DNA of 64,000 bases from Thalassospira xianhensis MCCC 1A02616 (GCF_003326475.1 NZ_JPWA01000003.1:1-64000); one strand, 5' to 3'; positions 28,079-38,450 are shown, numbered from the stretch's first letter. Translations and numbers: made by a program. The notes: a model not told the origin generated them from the letters alone.

Positions 28079-28110
28079 AAGGGACCGCGCATGAGCCGGT
28101 CCCTTTTTAT
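28079..28110 (+). terminator. Intrinsic terminator of the Bax-like gene
   Basis: Arms AAGGGACCG and CGGTCCCTT with an 8-base loop, followed by TTTAT. Confidence 0.8.
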
Positions 28111-28133
28111 ATTTGCCGAAGGATATTGCGGAT

Positions 28134-28595
28134 TTAAGGCCTGTAAATCCAGCCCTTCTCGGATTTTACCAGCCTGATTTCACTTTCGACGATACGTCGG
28201 TCACCGGCTTTGAAATCGCCTTCCTTCAAAGCCAGCATCTTGGTCTTCACGAGGTCGATCGCCTCGCTGACCGTATTGCCAACCGTATCAAGATCACCGG
28301 CCGACTTACCCTTTTCCGTCACATCATCTGCGAAATCGGCAATCGAACGATCAAATACCAGCTCGTAACGCACCATGACGGTCGTTTCATCATTTGCTTC
28401 TTTGATGCTGTTGGTCTTGGTCACATTTTCAACGTGGCCGACTTTGGCATACGGATCATCACGAAACCGTTCGATCACTGCTGTGGTGATTTCATCCCCG
28501 GTTGGCCCTTCCGTCGTCGCATCATCACAGGCAGACAATAACGCCAGCGACGGCAAAATCAGGAAAAATGCAAAAAAACGGTTGATGCGCTGCAT
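28134..28595 (-). CDS. Small lipoprotein, paralogue A
   Basis: 153 residues, signal peptide of lipoprotein type with lipobox LSAC, Cys23. The mature part is mixed alpha/beta with TTVMVRYELVFDRSIADFADD in the middle and VESEIRLVKSEKGWIYRP at the end. I do not recognise the family. The next gene upstream (28698-29144) is a clear paralogue by the shared VRYELVFD core and the basic/aromatic C-terminus, so the pair arose by duplication. Predicted inner- or outer-membrane anchored. Confidence 0.7.
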   Translation of the reverse strand: MQRINRFFAFFLILPSLALLSACDDATTEGPTGDEITTAVIERFRDDPYAKVGHVENVTKTNSIKEANDETTVMVRYELVFDRSIADFADDVTEKGKSAGDLDTVGNTVSEAIDLVKTKMLALKEGDFKAGDRRIVESEIRLVKSEKGWIYRP

Positions 28596-28697
28596 CTATA
28601 AGTTCCTTGTACCTGAATGCGGTTTATGGCGCTGACCTATTACAGTCCGATGTGGCAGAAATCGGGTCAATATGCCGGTAACGAACCAGTATCAATG

Positions 28698-29144
28698 TCA
28701 GGGTTGCCCAACCCATTTCCCTTTTATCTTAACGAAATCGATCTCGCGGACCACGTTAAAGCGCTGACCTTTTTCAAATTCACCATAAAGACTGGTTAGC
28801 CCTGTCAATTCGACAGTTCCAATAATACCAAGATGATCCCGAAACCGTTCGCGTTCACCCCCGGAAACCGAACCCGGATCGGCCAATATGCGGATGGCTC
28901 GGGAGAAATCCATGTCAAACACAAGTTCATACCGAACCGATACCCGACTGCGATCACCGGCAATCGGTTCGATCCCCGAAATCGTGACATCTTCAAGATG
29001 CGATACTAACCCGATCAGGGTTTCTTCATGCGACTCTTTCAAGCTGGCTGTAACGATCTCCGGCAATGGCCCGGATTCATTGCAAGCAAACAGCATCAAT
29101 AGAACGGCACAAAATCCGATGCGCCATCTGCGTATAAATTCCAA
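28698..29144 (-). CDS. Small lipoprotein, paralogue B (TTG start)
   Basis: 148 residues if started at the TTG at 29144, preceded by GGGAACGAG. The reading frame is open further upstream, but that would run into the maeB end and across its terminator hairpin, and it would bury the signal peptide. With TTG the protein begins MEFIRRWRIGFCAVLLMLFAC, a lipoprotein signal with Cys21. The core VSVRYELVFDMDFSRAI and the end VREIDFVKIKGKWVGQP match paralogue A. Function unknown. Confidence 0.65.
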   Translation of the reverse strand: MEFIRRWRIGFCAVLLMLFACNESGPLPEIVTASLKESHEETLIGLVSHLEDVTISGIEPIAGDRSRVSVRYELVFDMDFSRAIRILADPGSVSGGERERFRDHLGIIGTVELTGLTSLYGEFEKGQRFNVVREIDFVKIKGKWVGQP

Positions 29145-29201
29145 CGTCTCGTTCCCACGATTAACGGTTGTTTTTTTGTTATATAACGGCCTCTTAAAGT
29201 A

Positions 29202-29236
29202 AAATGGCGGAGATTGCATCCGCAATTCCGCCATTT
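29202..29236 (-). terminator. Intrinsic terminator of maeB
   Basis: Arms AAATGGCGG and CCGCCATTT with an inner TTGC/GCAA pairing, T-rich on the minus-strand side (CATTTTACTTT). Confidence 0.7.
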
Positions 29237-29259
29237 CAAAAATATTGTTTTGCTGAACT

Positions 29260-31527
29260 TTAGCCGTGTTCGGCCTCGTGTGCGGCCAATGCAGCCAGAT
29301 TGACAAGGTCGTTGACCGTACTGCCCATCTGAGTGATCTGTGCCGGCTTCTCGAGCCCGATCATCACCGGACCAACAACCGTACCACCGCCGAGCTTATC
29401 CAGAAGCTTTGATGCTGTTGTCGCCGCATGAAGGGCCGGCATTACAAGCACGTTGGCCGGGCCGGAAAGGCGGCAGAATGGATAAAGCTTCAACAGTTCG
29501 GTATCAAGCGCCACATCCACCGCAATATCACCATCGAACTCAAAGTCGACATTGCTGCGCCCAAGTATGCCGACCGCCTCGCGAATACGGTCGGTATCAG
29601 CACTCCACGGGTTGCCAAACGTCGAATGCGATACCATTGCCACGCGTGGCTCGTGACCAAGCTGACGGGCTTTCTCGGCCGCCTGGATCGCAATCTCGGC
29701 AAGCTGCTCGGCATCGGGCATGTTATGCACGCGCGTATCGGCAATAAACACCGTCCGGCCTTTGGCAATTGCTATCGAAAGACCCATCGGGATTTCGCCC
29801 GGCTTGGCATCAATTACCGAACTGATATCGGTAAAGCTGCGATGGAAGTTGCGCGTCAATCCGGTAATCAGGCCATCCGCATCACCTTTTGCCACCATAA
29901 CAGCAGCAAAAACGTTGCGCTTCTGGTTGACCATGCGCTGGCAATCACGCCACAGGAAGCCCTTGCGCTGCAGGCGGCCATACAAGAATTCGGCATATTC
30001 CTTGTTCTTGTGCGAAAGTGCCGCGTTGCTGATTTCAACACCCTCAAGGCTTTCAATGCCAAGCGATTTGGCCGATTCCGCAATCCGGTCCTCACGCCCG
30101 ATCAGGATCGGGGTACCGTAACCGGAATTACGATACGCCACCGCTGCACGAATAACCGTTTCCTCTTCGCCCTCGGCAAAGGCGATACGTTTCGGATGCG
30201 CCCGTACATAGTCGGAAATCAGCTGAAGATGTGCCGCCGTCGGGTCAAGGCGACCGCGCAGTTGGTTTTCGTATTCGGCCATGTCAATGATCGGGCGACG
30301 TGCCACACCGCTATCCATCGCGGCCTGCGCAACGGCCTTGGGCACCGCGATGATCAAACGTGGGTCAAATGGTGCAGGAATGATATATTCCGGCCCATAT
30401 TGCAGACGACGACCGGAATAAGCCGCTGCAACCTCGTCAGGTACATCTTCACGCGCCAATGACGCCACCGCATGCGCGGCGGCAATTTTCATGTCTTCGT
30501 TGATTGTTGATGCCTGAACATCAAGAGCACCGCGGAAGATATAGGGGAAGCCGAGTACGTTGTTGATCTGGTTGGCATAGTCCGAACGACCGGTTGCACA
30601 GATAGCGTCATTGCGGATAGCAGCGACTTCTTCCGGGCTGATTTCGGGATCCGGGTTTGCCATGGCAAAGATAATCGGCTGTTTGGCCATGCTTTTGACC
30701 ATGGCTGCGGTAACCGCGCCCTTGACCGACAGGCCAAAGAACGCATCCGCCCCGTCCATCGCTTCTTCCAACGTGCGGGCATCTGTTTCGGCCGCGTGCG
30801 CCGATTTCCACTGGTTCATGCCGTCTTCGCGGCCCTTGTAAATCACCCCGCGCGAATCGCACATGATGACGTTATCGGGTGTAACCCCCATGCTTTTGAC
30901 CAGTTCGCAACATGCAATCGCCGCCGCACCGGCACCGTTGATCACAAGCTTGATGTCTTTAAGCTCGCGCCCTGTCAGGTCGCAGGCATTGATCAGACCG
31001 GATGCGGCAATGATCGCCGTACCGTGCTGGTCGTCATGGAAGACCGGAATATCCATCAGTTCGCGCAGGCGTTGCTCGATGATGAAGCATTCCGGGGCCT
31101 TGATGTCTTCAAGGTTGATCCCGCCGAACGACGCGCCAAGGAAGCGCACGCAATTGACGAACTCGTCAACATCCTCAGTCGACACTTCAAGGTCCAGCCC
31201 GTCAACATCAGCAAAACGCTTGAACAGGACCGCCTTGCCTTCCATTACCGGCTTGGATGCCAGCGCACCCAGATTGCCAAGCCCCAGAACGGCCGTACCA
31301 TTCGAGATCACGGCGACGATATTGCCCTTGGACGTATAGTCATAGGCCGTCGCCGGATTCTTGGCGATTTCGAGGCATGGCACCGCCACACCTGGTGAAT
31401 ATGCAAGTGAAAGATCGCGCTGTGTGGTCAGCGGCTTCGACGGAGTAATTTCGATTTTTCCGGGGCGGCCACTTGAATGAAACAGCAGCGCTTCACGGTC
31501 ACGAACCTTGATTTCTGAATCTGACAT
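29260..31527 (-). CDS. maeB: NADP-dependent malic enzyme (malic-PTA fusion)
   Basis: Oxidative decarboxylation of malate to pyruvate with NADP reduction. 755 residues: malic enzyme N-terminal domain (about 20-160), NAD(P)-binding domain (about 165-400, with VINGAGAAAIACCELVKSMG), and a C-terminal phosphotransacetylase-like domain (about 430-750) that is normally regulatory (acetyl-CoA sensing), not catalytic. Conserved SPGVAVPCLEIA, GNIVAVISNGTAVLGLGNLG, and HDDQHGTA are visible. Full length for the MaeB family. Monocistronic. Confidence 0.95.
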   Translation of the reverse strand: MSDSEIKVRDREALLFHSSGRPGKIEITPSKPLTTQRDLSLAYSPGVAVPCLEIAKNPATAYDYTSKGNIVAVISNGTAVLGLGNLGALASKPVMEGKAVLFKRFADVDGLDLEVSTEDVDEFVNCVRFLGASFGGINLEDIKAPECFIIEQRLRELMDIPVFHDDQHGTAIIAASGLINACDLTGRELKDIKLVINGAGAAAIACCELVKSMGVTPDNVIMCDSRGVIYKGREDGMNQWKSAHAAETDARTLEEAMDGADAFFGLSVKGAVTAAMVKSMAKQPIIFAMANPDPEISPEEVAAIRNDAICATGRSDYANQINNVLGFPYIFRGALDVQASTINEDMKIAAAHAVASLAREDVPDEVAAAYSGRRLQYGPEYIIPAPFDPRLIIAVPKAVAQAAMDSGVARRPIIDMAEYENQLRGRLDPTAAHLQLISDYVRAHPKRIAFAEGEEETVIRAAVAYRNSGYGTPILIGREDRIAESAKSLGIESLEGVEISNAALSHKNKEYAEFLYGRLQRKGFLWRDCQRMVNQKRNVFAAVMVAKGDADGLITGLTRNFHRSFTDISSVIDAKPGEIPMGLSIAIAKGRTVFIADTRVHNMPDAEQLAEIAIQAAEKARQLGHEPRVAMVSHSTFGNPWSADTDRIREAVGILGRSNVDFEFDGDIAVDVALDTELLKLYPFCRLSGPANVLVMPALHAATTASKLLDKLGGGTVVGPVMIGLEKPAQITQMGSTVNDLVNLAALAAHEAEHG

Positions 31528-31733
31528 ATATTTTCACTGACGCTTGCGTGGTGGATTGGAAAGCGGTGAGAACCTGTAAACTTTAATCCGGCAATCAGGT
31601 GTGGAGCCGTCATGCCGGACCGCTCAATAAATCAGGCTTCTGGCCCGGGGTCAAAGGCGACGTTAACGGCAACCGCAAAATTACGTAGCGTTTTCCGTAT
31701 GTTGCAGCGCATCATATGTCAACCGGACATAAG

Positions 31734-31759
31734 AAAGGCGATCATTTCTGATCGCCTTT
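31734..31759. terminator. Terminator in the gap between maeB and the 17M-like gene
   Basis: Inverted repeat AAAGGCGATCA/TGATCGCCTTT with a 4-base loop. It most likely ends the minus-strand transcript of the 17M-like gene. The rest of the 295-base gap holds the maeB promoter region and nothing else that I can name. Confidence 0.7.
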
Positions 31760-31822
31760 AACGTTTTAGCAAACCATGTCCGTCATTCCGAAAAATGCAA
31801 ATACGCACTCAAAATCAAGGAA

Positions 31823-32320
31823 TTATCCCTGATGAAGATGAATGTTTTCCGCACCGTGCTTTTTCAGAATCGCGGTCGCCTTGGCTTCTGCATCATCCTT
31901 GTCGGGATCAATCCGCACCCACAGGATCACCGACCCGGCATTGATCGCGCGGGCGAAATCTTCGGTATGCGGGGTTGATGTAACTTCCTCGATAAATTCG
32001 CGAAGCGCCACGGCGCCAACGCCCGCACCAACCGCAAGCGCCACCGGCGCGGTTGCCGCCCCGCCAAACAGTGCAATCGCCCCCGATGCCACCAAGGGCA
32101 CCTCGTATTTTGCTTCACCAACCAGCGCGGTCAGCACATCGGACCAGGACCGGCCATCCGACCCGGCAACATCAATTGATTCATGGGAACTTAAAACCGA
32201 CAGGTCCGTGCGCGAAAATCCGCTATCGCGCAATTCCCGAACCGCGGCATCAAAGCCGTCTTTTGTATCAAATAATCCAACCAGTTCCGGTGCCTGACGG
32301 GTCGCTTGGTCTGCTGCCAT
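31823..32320 (-). CDS. General stress protein 17M-like domain protein
   Basis: 165 residues. Opens with VGLFDTKDGFDAAVRELRDSGFSRTDLSVL, the small ferredoxin-like 17M/YflT domain (shown in part), followed by a Gly/Ala-rich hydrophobic hairpin (VASGAIALFGGAATAPVALA, about residues 85-105), and a C-terminal WVRIDPDKDDAEAKATAILKKHGAENIHLH region. Such proteins are linked to stress responses and membranes but have no defined activity. ATG at 32320 has AAGGAGAT upstream. Divergent from mutS. Confidence 0.7.
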   Translation of the reverse strand: MAADQATRQAPELVGLFDTKDGFDAAVRELRDSGFSRTDLSVLSSHESIDVAGSDGRSWSDVLTALVGEAKYEVPLVASGAIALFGGAATAPVALAVGAGVGAVALREFIEEVTSTPHTEDFARAINAGSVILWVRIDPDKDDAEAKATAILKKHGAENIHLHQG

Positions 32321-32503
32321 CTTCTTATCTCCTTGGTCACTGGTCAAAGGGCGGCAAATCGGCGATGATCGCGCTACTTTGCAGCCTGCGTATCTTAACA
32401 TATTTTACAGAAAATCAGGCATTGCAATGGCATAGGTCAAAAACTGCTCCCAGGCCGTTTCATCCCCTCGTCAATGCCTTCAGGGTTTGCTATCACACTC
32501 GTC

Positions 32504-35227
32504 ATGAACAATATTGCCGATCCTTCCGATACCCAGACCGTCCCACTTTCGTTCGATACCGAAGGTGCGACCCCGATGATGATGCAGTTCCTTGAAATCA
32601 AGGAACAGTACCAGGACTGCCTGCTGTTTTACCGCATGGGCGACTTTTACGAGCTGTTCTTCGACGATGCCGTCAAGGCGGCCGAGGCACTCGATATCGC
32701 ACTGACAAAACGCGGCAAGCATCAGGGTAACGAAATTCCCATGGCCGGTGTTCCGGTCCATAGTCACGAAACCTATTTGCAGCGTCTGATCCGCAAGGGT
32801 TTCCGTGTCGCTGTCTGCGAACAGATGGAAGATCCCGCCGAGGCCAAAAAACGCGGTGCCAAATCCGTTGTCAAACGCGGCGTCGTTCGCCTGATCACAC
32901 CCGGCACCCTGACCGAAGACAGCCTGCTGGATGCCCGGCGCCATAACTATCTGGCTGCCGTATCCGAAGTCCGGGGCAAAGTCGGTCTGGCGTGGCTTGA
33001 TATGTCCACCGGTGATTTTTACGTTCAGCCCTGCGATATGGGGGGGCTTCCGGCTGCGCTGGCACGTCTTGATGCAGGCGAACTTCTGATATCCGACAAG
33101 CTTCTGAATCGTTCGGAAATGTTCGATATCTACGCCGAATACAAAAACGTCATCACTCCGCAACCCGCATCTCGCTTTGATGCCGAGAATGCCCAGCTGC
33201 GCCTTAAAAAACTATATGAAGTTTCTGCTCTTGACGCTTTTGGCGGATTCGAAATTGCAGAACTTTCGGCGGCCGGGGCGCTGATCGATTATGTCGATCT
33301 GACCCAAAAAGGCCAGATGCCGCGCCTTGCCCCACCCCAGCGCATGGCTGCGGGTGCCGCGATGGAAATCGATGCTGCCACCCGCCGTTCACTGGAATTG
33401 ACCCAGACCCAATCAGGTGAACGCAAGGGATCGCTTCTTTCCGTCATCGACCGGACCCGGACCGGTGCCGGTGCGCGGTTGTTGGCCGCCCGCCTGTCCG
33501 CACCACTGACCGACGCCAGCACAATCAACAAACGTCTTGATCTGGTCTCCTATTTCCATGATCGCGATGCCCTGCGGTCCGATTTGCGTGCCGCCCTGGG
33601 CGAATGTCCGGATATCGAACGTGCATTGTCACGTCTGTCCGTCGGTCGTGGCGGCCCACGCGACCTAGCTGCCATGCGTGATGGTCTGGCCTGTGCCTTT
33701 GCGATTGGCAACCTTTTGCACAAACCCGATGGCGGCAATGACGGCCTGACTGCGCAACCCGCTGCCCTTGTCGATCATTTGACCGATATGGGCCATCACG
33801 GTGATCTGGTTGACCTTCTGCGCCGGTCGCTCAGCGAAAATCTGCCGTTGCTGGCGCGTGATGGCGGTTTTATCGCGGGTGGCTATCACCCACCGCTTGA
33901 TGAATTGCGCATGCTTTCAAGCGAAAGCAAAAAGCTGATCGCCAATCTTCAAGCCCGATATACCGAACAAACGGCCATCACCAGCCTTAAGGTCAAGCAC
34001 AACAACGTCCTTGGCTACTTCATCGAAGTACCGGCCAAGCAGGCCGACCGGATGATGGAAATCGATGAATTTATCCATCGCCAGACCATGGCCAATGCGG
34101 TTCGTTTCACCACTGTCGAACTGTCCGAACTCGAAAGCAAGGTTTCAAAGGCTGGGGATCAGGCGCTTGCGCTTGAACTTGAACTGTTTGACTCACTGGT
34201 CGCAGGTGTCCTTGAACATGCAGATGCCATTGCCCGCTGCGCGCAGGCGCTGGCCGGGCTTGATGTGTCGACCGCCTTGGCCGAACTGGCACGTGATCAG
34301 GGATGTATCCGCCCGACCATTGATAACAGCCTTGCCTTTGATATCCGTGGCGGTCGCCATCCGGTAGTGGAAGCCGCTCTGCGCGAAAATGGCGACAGTC
34401 CATTTGTCGCCAATGATTGCCGCCTTGAAGGTGAACAAAGCCTGTGGCTGATCACTGGCCCTAACATGGCCGGTAAATCGACTTTCCTGCGCCAGAATGC
34501 CCTGATCGCGGTTCTGGCGCAGATCGGTGCCTTTGTGCCCGCTGAAACCGCCCATATCGGTGTAATTGACCGGTTGTTTTCGCGCGTCGGGGCAGCGGAT
34601 GATCTGGCGCGTGGCCGATCGACCTTCATGGTCGAAATGGTTGAAACCGCCGCCATCCTTAATCAGGCATCCGATCGTTCGCTGGTGATCCTTGATGAAA
34701 TCGGGCGCGGCACGGCAACATTTGATGGTTTGTCGATTGCCTGGGCGGTTGTCGAAAACCTGCATGAGGTCAATAAATGTCGCGGCCTTTTCGCAACTCA
34801 CTATCATGAACTGACAGCCCTTGCCGCCAAGCTCGCCCATCTGTCCTGTCACACAATGCTGATCAAGGAATGGCAGGGCGAAGTCGTCTTCCTGCACGAA
34901 GTTGGCGCGGGCAGTGCGGATCGGTCTTATGGCATTCATGTCGCCCAGCTTGCTGGCCTGCCCAAACCGGTAATCAAACGCGCCGAACAGGTGCTTAAGA
35001 CCCTTGAAAAGGGCGAACAGGGCGGTGCCGTTTCAAAACTGGCTGACGATCTGCCGCTTTTTGCTGCCGCGATTGAGCAGGTTAAACAGGAAGAAAAAGT
35101 CAAAACCCCGGCATTATCGCCGGTACAGAAGGCTCTTCTGGACGCGGTGGGTGAAATCGATCCCGACAACATGACCCCGCGCGAGGCGCTTGACGCGCTA
35201 TATCGTTTGCGTGCCATGCGCGATTGA
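32504..35227 (+). CDS. mutS: DNA mismatch repair protein MutS
   Basis: Recognises mismatches and short loops; ATP-dependent sliding clamp that recruits MutL. 907 residues from the ATG at 32504 (another in-frame ATG lies ten codons upstream). Domain I has the mismatch wedge Phe-x-Glu in [13 protein letters not shown] (Phe then Glu); domains II-IV follow; the ATPase domain has Walker [10 protein letters not shown] (about 652-660) and Walker [12 protein letters not shown], with FATHYHEL. C-terminal dimerisation helix about 870-905. Monocistronic, followed by a terminator. Confidence 0.97.
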   Translation: MNNIADPSDTQTVPLSFDTEGATPMMMQFLEIKEQYQDCLLFYRMGDFYELFFDDAVKAAEALDIALTKRGKHQGNEIPMAGVPVHSHETYLQRLIRKGFRVAVCEQMEDPAEAKKRGAKSVVKRGVVRLITPGTLTEDSLLDARRHNYLAAVSEVRGKVGLAWLDMSTGDFYVQPCDMGGLPAALARLDAGELLISDKLLNRSEMFDIYAEYKNVITPQPASRFDAENAQLRLKKLYEVSALDAFGGFEIAELSAAGALIDYVDLTQKGQMPRLAPPQRMAAGAAMEIDAATRRSLELTQTQSGERKGSLLSVIDRTRTGAGARLLAARLSAPLTDASTINKRLDLVSYFHDRDALRSDLRAALGECPDIERALSRLSVGRGGPRDLAAMRDGLACAFAIGNLLHKPDGGNDGLTAQPAALVDHLTDMGHHGDLVDLLRRSLSENLPLLARDGGFIAGGYHPPLDELRMLSSESKKLIANLQARYTEQTAITSLKVKHNNVLGYFIEVPAKQADRMMEIDEFIHRQTMANAVRFTTVELSELESKVSKAGDQALALELELFDSLVAGVLEHADAIARCAQALAGLDVSTALAELARDQGCIRPTIDNSLAFDIRGGRHPVVEAALRENGDSPFVANDCRLEGEQSLWLITGPNMAGKSTFLRQNALIAVLAQIGAFVPAETAHIGVIDRLFSRVGAADDLARGRSTFMVEMVETAAILNQASDRSLVILDEIGRGTATFDGLSIAWAVVENLHEVNKCRGLFATHYHELTALAAKLAHLSCHTMLIKEWQGEVVFLHEVGAGSADRSYGIHVAQLAGLPKPVIKRAEQVLKTLEKGEQGGAVSKLADDLPLFAAAIEQVKQEEKVKTPALSPVQKALLDAVGEIDPDNMTPREALDALYRLRAMRD

Positions 35228-35263
35228 TTTCGGTCGCCCGAAAAATATCGGTCAACGCATTAA

Positions 35264-35310
35264 AAACAGGCACTTTGCCCTTATATCAGGCAAGTGCCTG
35301 TTTGCTTTTT
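35264..35310 (+). terminator. Intrinsic terminator of mutS
   Basis: Arms AAACAGGCACTT and AAGTGCCTGTTT around a central loop, followed by GCTTTTT. Confidence 0.85.
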
Positions 35311-35450
35311 GATGCTACACTCTCTGGTGGACCGCTTGCGACTGGTATTGGCAATACGGCATGCCATATGCATTGGGACATGCCCAAAGGGCAACCTGCC
35401 TTTAATATCTATCTGGCCAAACCAGACTCGACCCAAGGAAACCGCTTCAA

Positions 35451-38204
35451 GTGACGTATAGAATCAAGAAACAGCGCGAAATCATCGACCGCCGCAAAAT
35501 CTTTGCCGAGCTTGAGTCCATCGCTGCCAATGCAGAGCTGACATCCTTCAAACAGCGTGCGGAAATCCTTAAACGCCTCAAAGCCGTTCTGGAAGACGGC
35601 CGCAAGGTCATTCGTGCCCGCTTCGAAGAAACCAATTCGGGGCAGGACGCGGTCTTCTCCAACAGCTTCCTGATCGATCAGATTGTCCGTCTGATCCATG
35701 ATTTCGCCCTGAAATTCGTCTATCCGCTGCACAATCCAACCAATGAACAACGCATGGCGGTTGTCGCAGTCGGCGGTTATGGTCGCGGCGATATGGCGCC
35801 GCAATCCGATGTGGATATCCTGTTTCTGTTCCCCTACAAACAAACCGCGCATGGCGAACAGGTTGTCGAATACATCCTTTATATGCTTTGGGATCTGGGG
35901 CTTAAAGTTGGTCATGCCACGCGCTCGATAGATGATTGCCTGCGCATGGGCAAACAGGACATCACCATCCGCACGAACCTGCTTGAAAGCCGGTTCGTCT
36001 GGGCGGATGAGGATGTCTATAAAACCTTCCGCACCCGTTTCATGGAAGAACTGGTCAAGGGCACCGGGCTTGAATTCATCGAAGGAAAGCTAAACGAACG
36101 CGATGAACGTCACATCCGCATGGGTGATTCACGTTATGTCGTTGAACCCAACGTCAAAGACGGAAAAGGCGGCCTTCGCGATCTTCACACCCTGTTCTGG
36201 ATTGGCAAATATCTTTACCGTGTCAGCAACCCGCTTGAACTTGTCGACCTCAAGGTGCTGACCCGCAAGGAAGCACAAGGATTTCTGAAAGCACAAAACT
36301 TCCTGTGGTCGGTGCGTTGCTGGCTGCACTACCTGACCGGACGTGAAGAAGATCGCCTGACATTTGATATGCAGCGCGATATTGCCGATAAGCTTGGCTA
36401 TACCGATCATGCAGGCGCGTCAGGCGTCGAACGCTTCATGAAACACTATTATCTGATGGTGAAGCATGTCGGCAACCTGACCCGCATCTTCTGTGCTGCC
36501 CTTGAAGAACGTCATCAACGCAAACCCCTGATTCGCTTTCCGGCCCGCTTCTTTGGCAGCAAGGAAGTCGACGGTTTTCAGCTACGCAATGATCGCCTGA
36601 CGGTCGATAGCCTCGAAACCCTTCAAAATGATCCGATCCAGATTTTGCGCCTGTTTCTTGTCGCCCATCAGAACGGGGTTGGCATTCACCCCGAAACACT
36701 GCGATGGGTGACGCAAAGTCTGAAACTGGTTGATCACAAGCTGCAAAAAGATCCGGCCGCGAACGAGGTCTTCCTTGAAATCCTCACCCACCGCGATACC
36801 CCGGATATCCCGCTTCGCAAAATGAACGAGGCTGGATTGCTGGGCCGCTTCATCCCGGATTTCGGTCGTGTCGTTGCCCAGATGCAATATGACATGTACC
36901 ACACCTATACGGTGGACGAGCATACCATCCGTGCGATTGGCATATTGAACCAGATCGAACGTGGCGAGCTGGCCGAAGAAGCCCCGGTTGCCACCCGCAT
37001 CATGGAAAAGGTGATTTCACGTCGCGTGCTTTATGTCGCGGTATTACTCCATGATATAGCCAAAGGCCGGGGCGGTGATCATTCCGAACTCGGTGCCGAA
37101 GTCGCTGAAAAGCTATGCCCGCGTCTTGGTCTGTCGCCTGCTGATACCGAAACCGTCGCTTGGCTGGTTAAGGCCCATCTGTGGATGAGCCTGACCGCAT
37201 TCAAGCGCGATCTGAACGATCCGACTACCATTCGCGCCTTTGCCGATCTGGTCCAGTCACAGGAACGGTTGCGTTTGTTGCTGTGCCTCACGGTTGCCGA
37301 TATCCGGGCCGTAGGTCCAAATGTCTGGAACGGATGGAAGGCAACGCTGCTGCGTGAACTTTTCTATGCCACCGATGATCTGCTTTCGGGCGGCCTGAAT
37401 GCCGACAGTCGCGATTCGCGCGTCGCTCGCGCCCAGCAGGAATTGCGTGATGCCCTTACCGCACCCGGTTCTGACTGGTCAGAACAGGATGTCGAGGATT
37501 TCATTGACCGCGGCTATCCTTCCTACTGGCTCAGTTTTGATACTGAAACCCATGTGCGTCATGCCCATCTGACCCGTGATGCCAAGGCAAGCGGGGCAGA
37601 TATCACGGTCGATATGCGCATCGAGACCGATATCGACGCCACCGAAATTATTGTTCACACCACCGACCATCCTGGCCTGTTTTCCCAGATTGCCGGGTCG
37701 ATGGCGCTTTGCGGGGCCAACGTTGTCGATGCCAAAATCCTGACCCTTGCCGATGGCATGGCGCTTGATACCTTCTTTATCCAGGATACCAATGGCGAGG
37801 CATTTAACGACAATGCCAAGCTCGAAAAACTGCGCGAAACGCTTGAACAGGTGATTTCGGGTCGTCTGCGTCCCAGTCAGGAAATCGAACGTCGCCAGAT
37901 CAAGGATAACAAACACCGCACCGCCGTCTTCAAGGTCGAACCGAACGTCATCATCGACAATAAGGCAAGCCGAACCCACACCGTCATAGAAATCACCGCC
38001 CGTGACCGGCAAGGTCTGCTTTACGATGTCACTCGTACATTGCGCGATCTTTCGCTGCAAATCGCATCGGCGCGGATTTCGACCTTTGGCGAACGCGCGG
38101 TTGACGTTTTCTACGTCAAGGATGTGTTTGGTCTGAAAATTGACAGCCGTACCAAGTTCCTGCAGGTCAAGGAAACCCTGACCCAAACCTTGGAAAACGG
38201 CTGA
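35451..38204 (+). CDS. glnD: Bifunctional PII uridylyltransferase/uridylyl-removing enzyme GlnD
   Basis: Senses glutamine and (de)uridylylates the PII proteins GlnB/GlnK, the top of nitrogen control. 917 residues. Nucleotidyltransferase motif GGYGRGDMAPQSDVDILFLF (about 108-127); HD hydrolase domain with HDIAKGRGGDHSELG (about 533-548); two C-terminal ACT domains (about 735-810 and 845-915) for glutamine. Starts at a GTG (35451) with AAGGAA ten bases upstream; no in-frame ATG suits the N-terminus better. It fits the rpoN and ptsN nitrogen theme of the window. Confidence 0.97.
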   Translation: MTYRIKKQREIIDRRKIFAELESIAANAELTSFKQRAEILKRLKAVLEDGRKVIRARFEETNSGQDAVFSNSFLIDQIVRLIHDFALKFVYPLHNPTNEQRMAVVAVGGYGRGDMAPQSDVDILFLFPYKQTAHGEQVVEYILYMLWDLGLKVGHATRSIDDCLRMGKQDITIRTNLLESRFVWADEDVYKTFRTRFMEELVKGTGLEFIEGKLNERDERHIRMGDSRYVVEPNVKDGKGGLRDLHTLFWIGKYLYRVSNPLELVDLKVLTRKEAQGFLKAQNFLWSVRCWLHYLTGREEDRLTFDMQRDIADKLGYTDHAGASGVERFMKHYYLMVKHVGNLTRIFCAALEERHQRKPLIRFPARFFGSKEVDGFQLRNDRLTVDSLETLQNDPIQILRLFLVAHQNGVGIHPETLRWVTQSLKLVDHKLQKDPAANEVFLEILTHRDTPDIPLRKMNEAGLLGRFIPDFGRVVAQMQYDMYHTYTVDEHTIRAIGILNQIERGELAEEAPVATRIMEKVISRRVLYVAVLLHDIAKGRGGDHSELGAEVAEKLCPRLGLSPADTETVAWLVKAHLWMSLTAFKRDLNDPTTIRAFADLVQSQERLRLLLCLTVADIRAVGPNVWNGWKATLLRELFYATDDLLSGGLNADSRDSRVARAQQELRDALTAPGSDWSEQDVEDFIDRGYPSYWLSFDTETHVRHAHLTRDAKASGADITVDMRIETDIDATEIIVHTTDHPGLFSQIAGSMALCGANVVDAKILTLADGMALDTFFIQDTNGEAFNDNAKLEKLRETLEQVISGRLRPSQEIERRQIKDNKHRTAVFKVEPNVIIDNKASRTHTVIEITARDRQGLLYDVTRTLRDLSLQIASARISTFGERAVDVFYVKDVFGLKIDSRTKFLQVKETLTQTLENG

Positions 38205-38214
38205 ACACGATCCC

Positions 38215-38450
38215 GAAAACACAAAACCCCCGCCCCTGCGATTGGCCAAACGCCAAATCGCCCCGGCGGGGATCCGTGTTCAATGGCGCAAGCACCATGA
38301 TCGAATTTTGATTTTGTATCGGAAGTTTGAACGGACGAGGGCTGGTCGGTCCTGAAACCTGATGTTATGGCCTGTTGTCCCATAACATCATATTCCTCGG
38401 AATGCAGCAGGTTGAGGTGGAGCGCCTTTATCCCTCGTCCGGTCAGAATA
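38215..38450 (-). ncRNA. Candidate structured small RNA between glnD and murJ
   Basis: Non-coding gap of 546 bases. Nested complementary arms define a multi-helix fold: P1 CGGACGAGGG (38332-38341) with CCCTCGTCCG (38432-38441), perfect 10 bp; P2 AACCTG (38356-38361) with CAGGTT (38408-38413); P3 ATGTTATGG (38362-38370) with CCATAACAT (38380-38388); P4 ATTCC/GGAAT (38392-38403). On the minus strand this fold is followed by a GC-rich hairpin and a T-rich tail ending near 38215, the layout of a bacterial small RNA. A TATTCT at 38445-38450 (minus) could be its -10. The family is not one I recognise (not RNase P, tmRNA, 6S or SRP). Strand and ends are inferred. Confidence 0.45.
38221..38271 (-). 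terminator. Minus-strand terminator after the candidate RNA
   Basis: Arms CCCCGCC and GGCGGGG enclose an inner GCGATT(T)GGC/GCCAAATCGC helix. The T-rich side (GGGGTTTTGTGTTTT) is on the minus strand; on the plus strand no T-tract follows. So it does not look like a normal glnD terminator and implies a minus-strand transcript. Confidence 0.6.

Noticed and set aside
29428-30462. Plus-strand reading frame of 344 codons
   Set aside because: Antisense to maeB; no recognisable domain.
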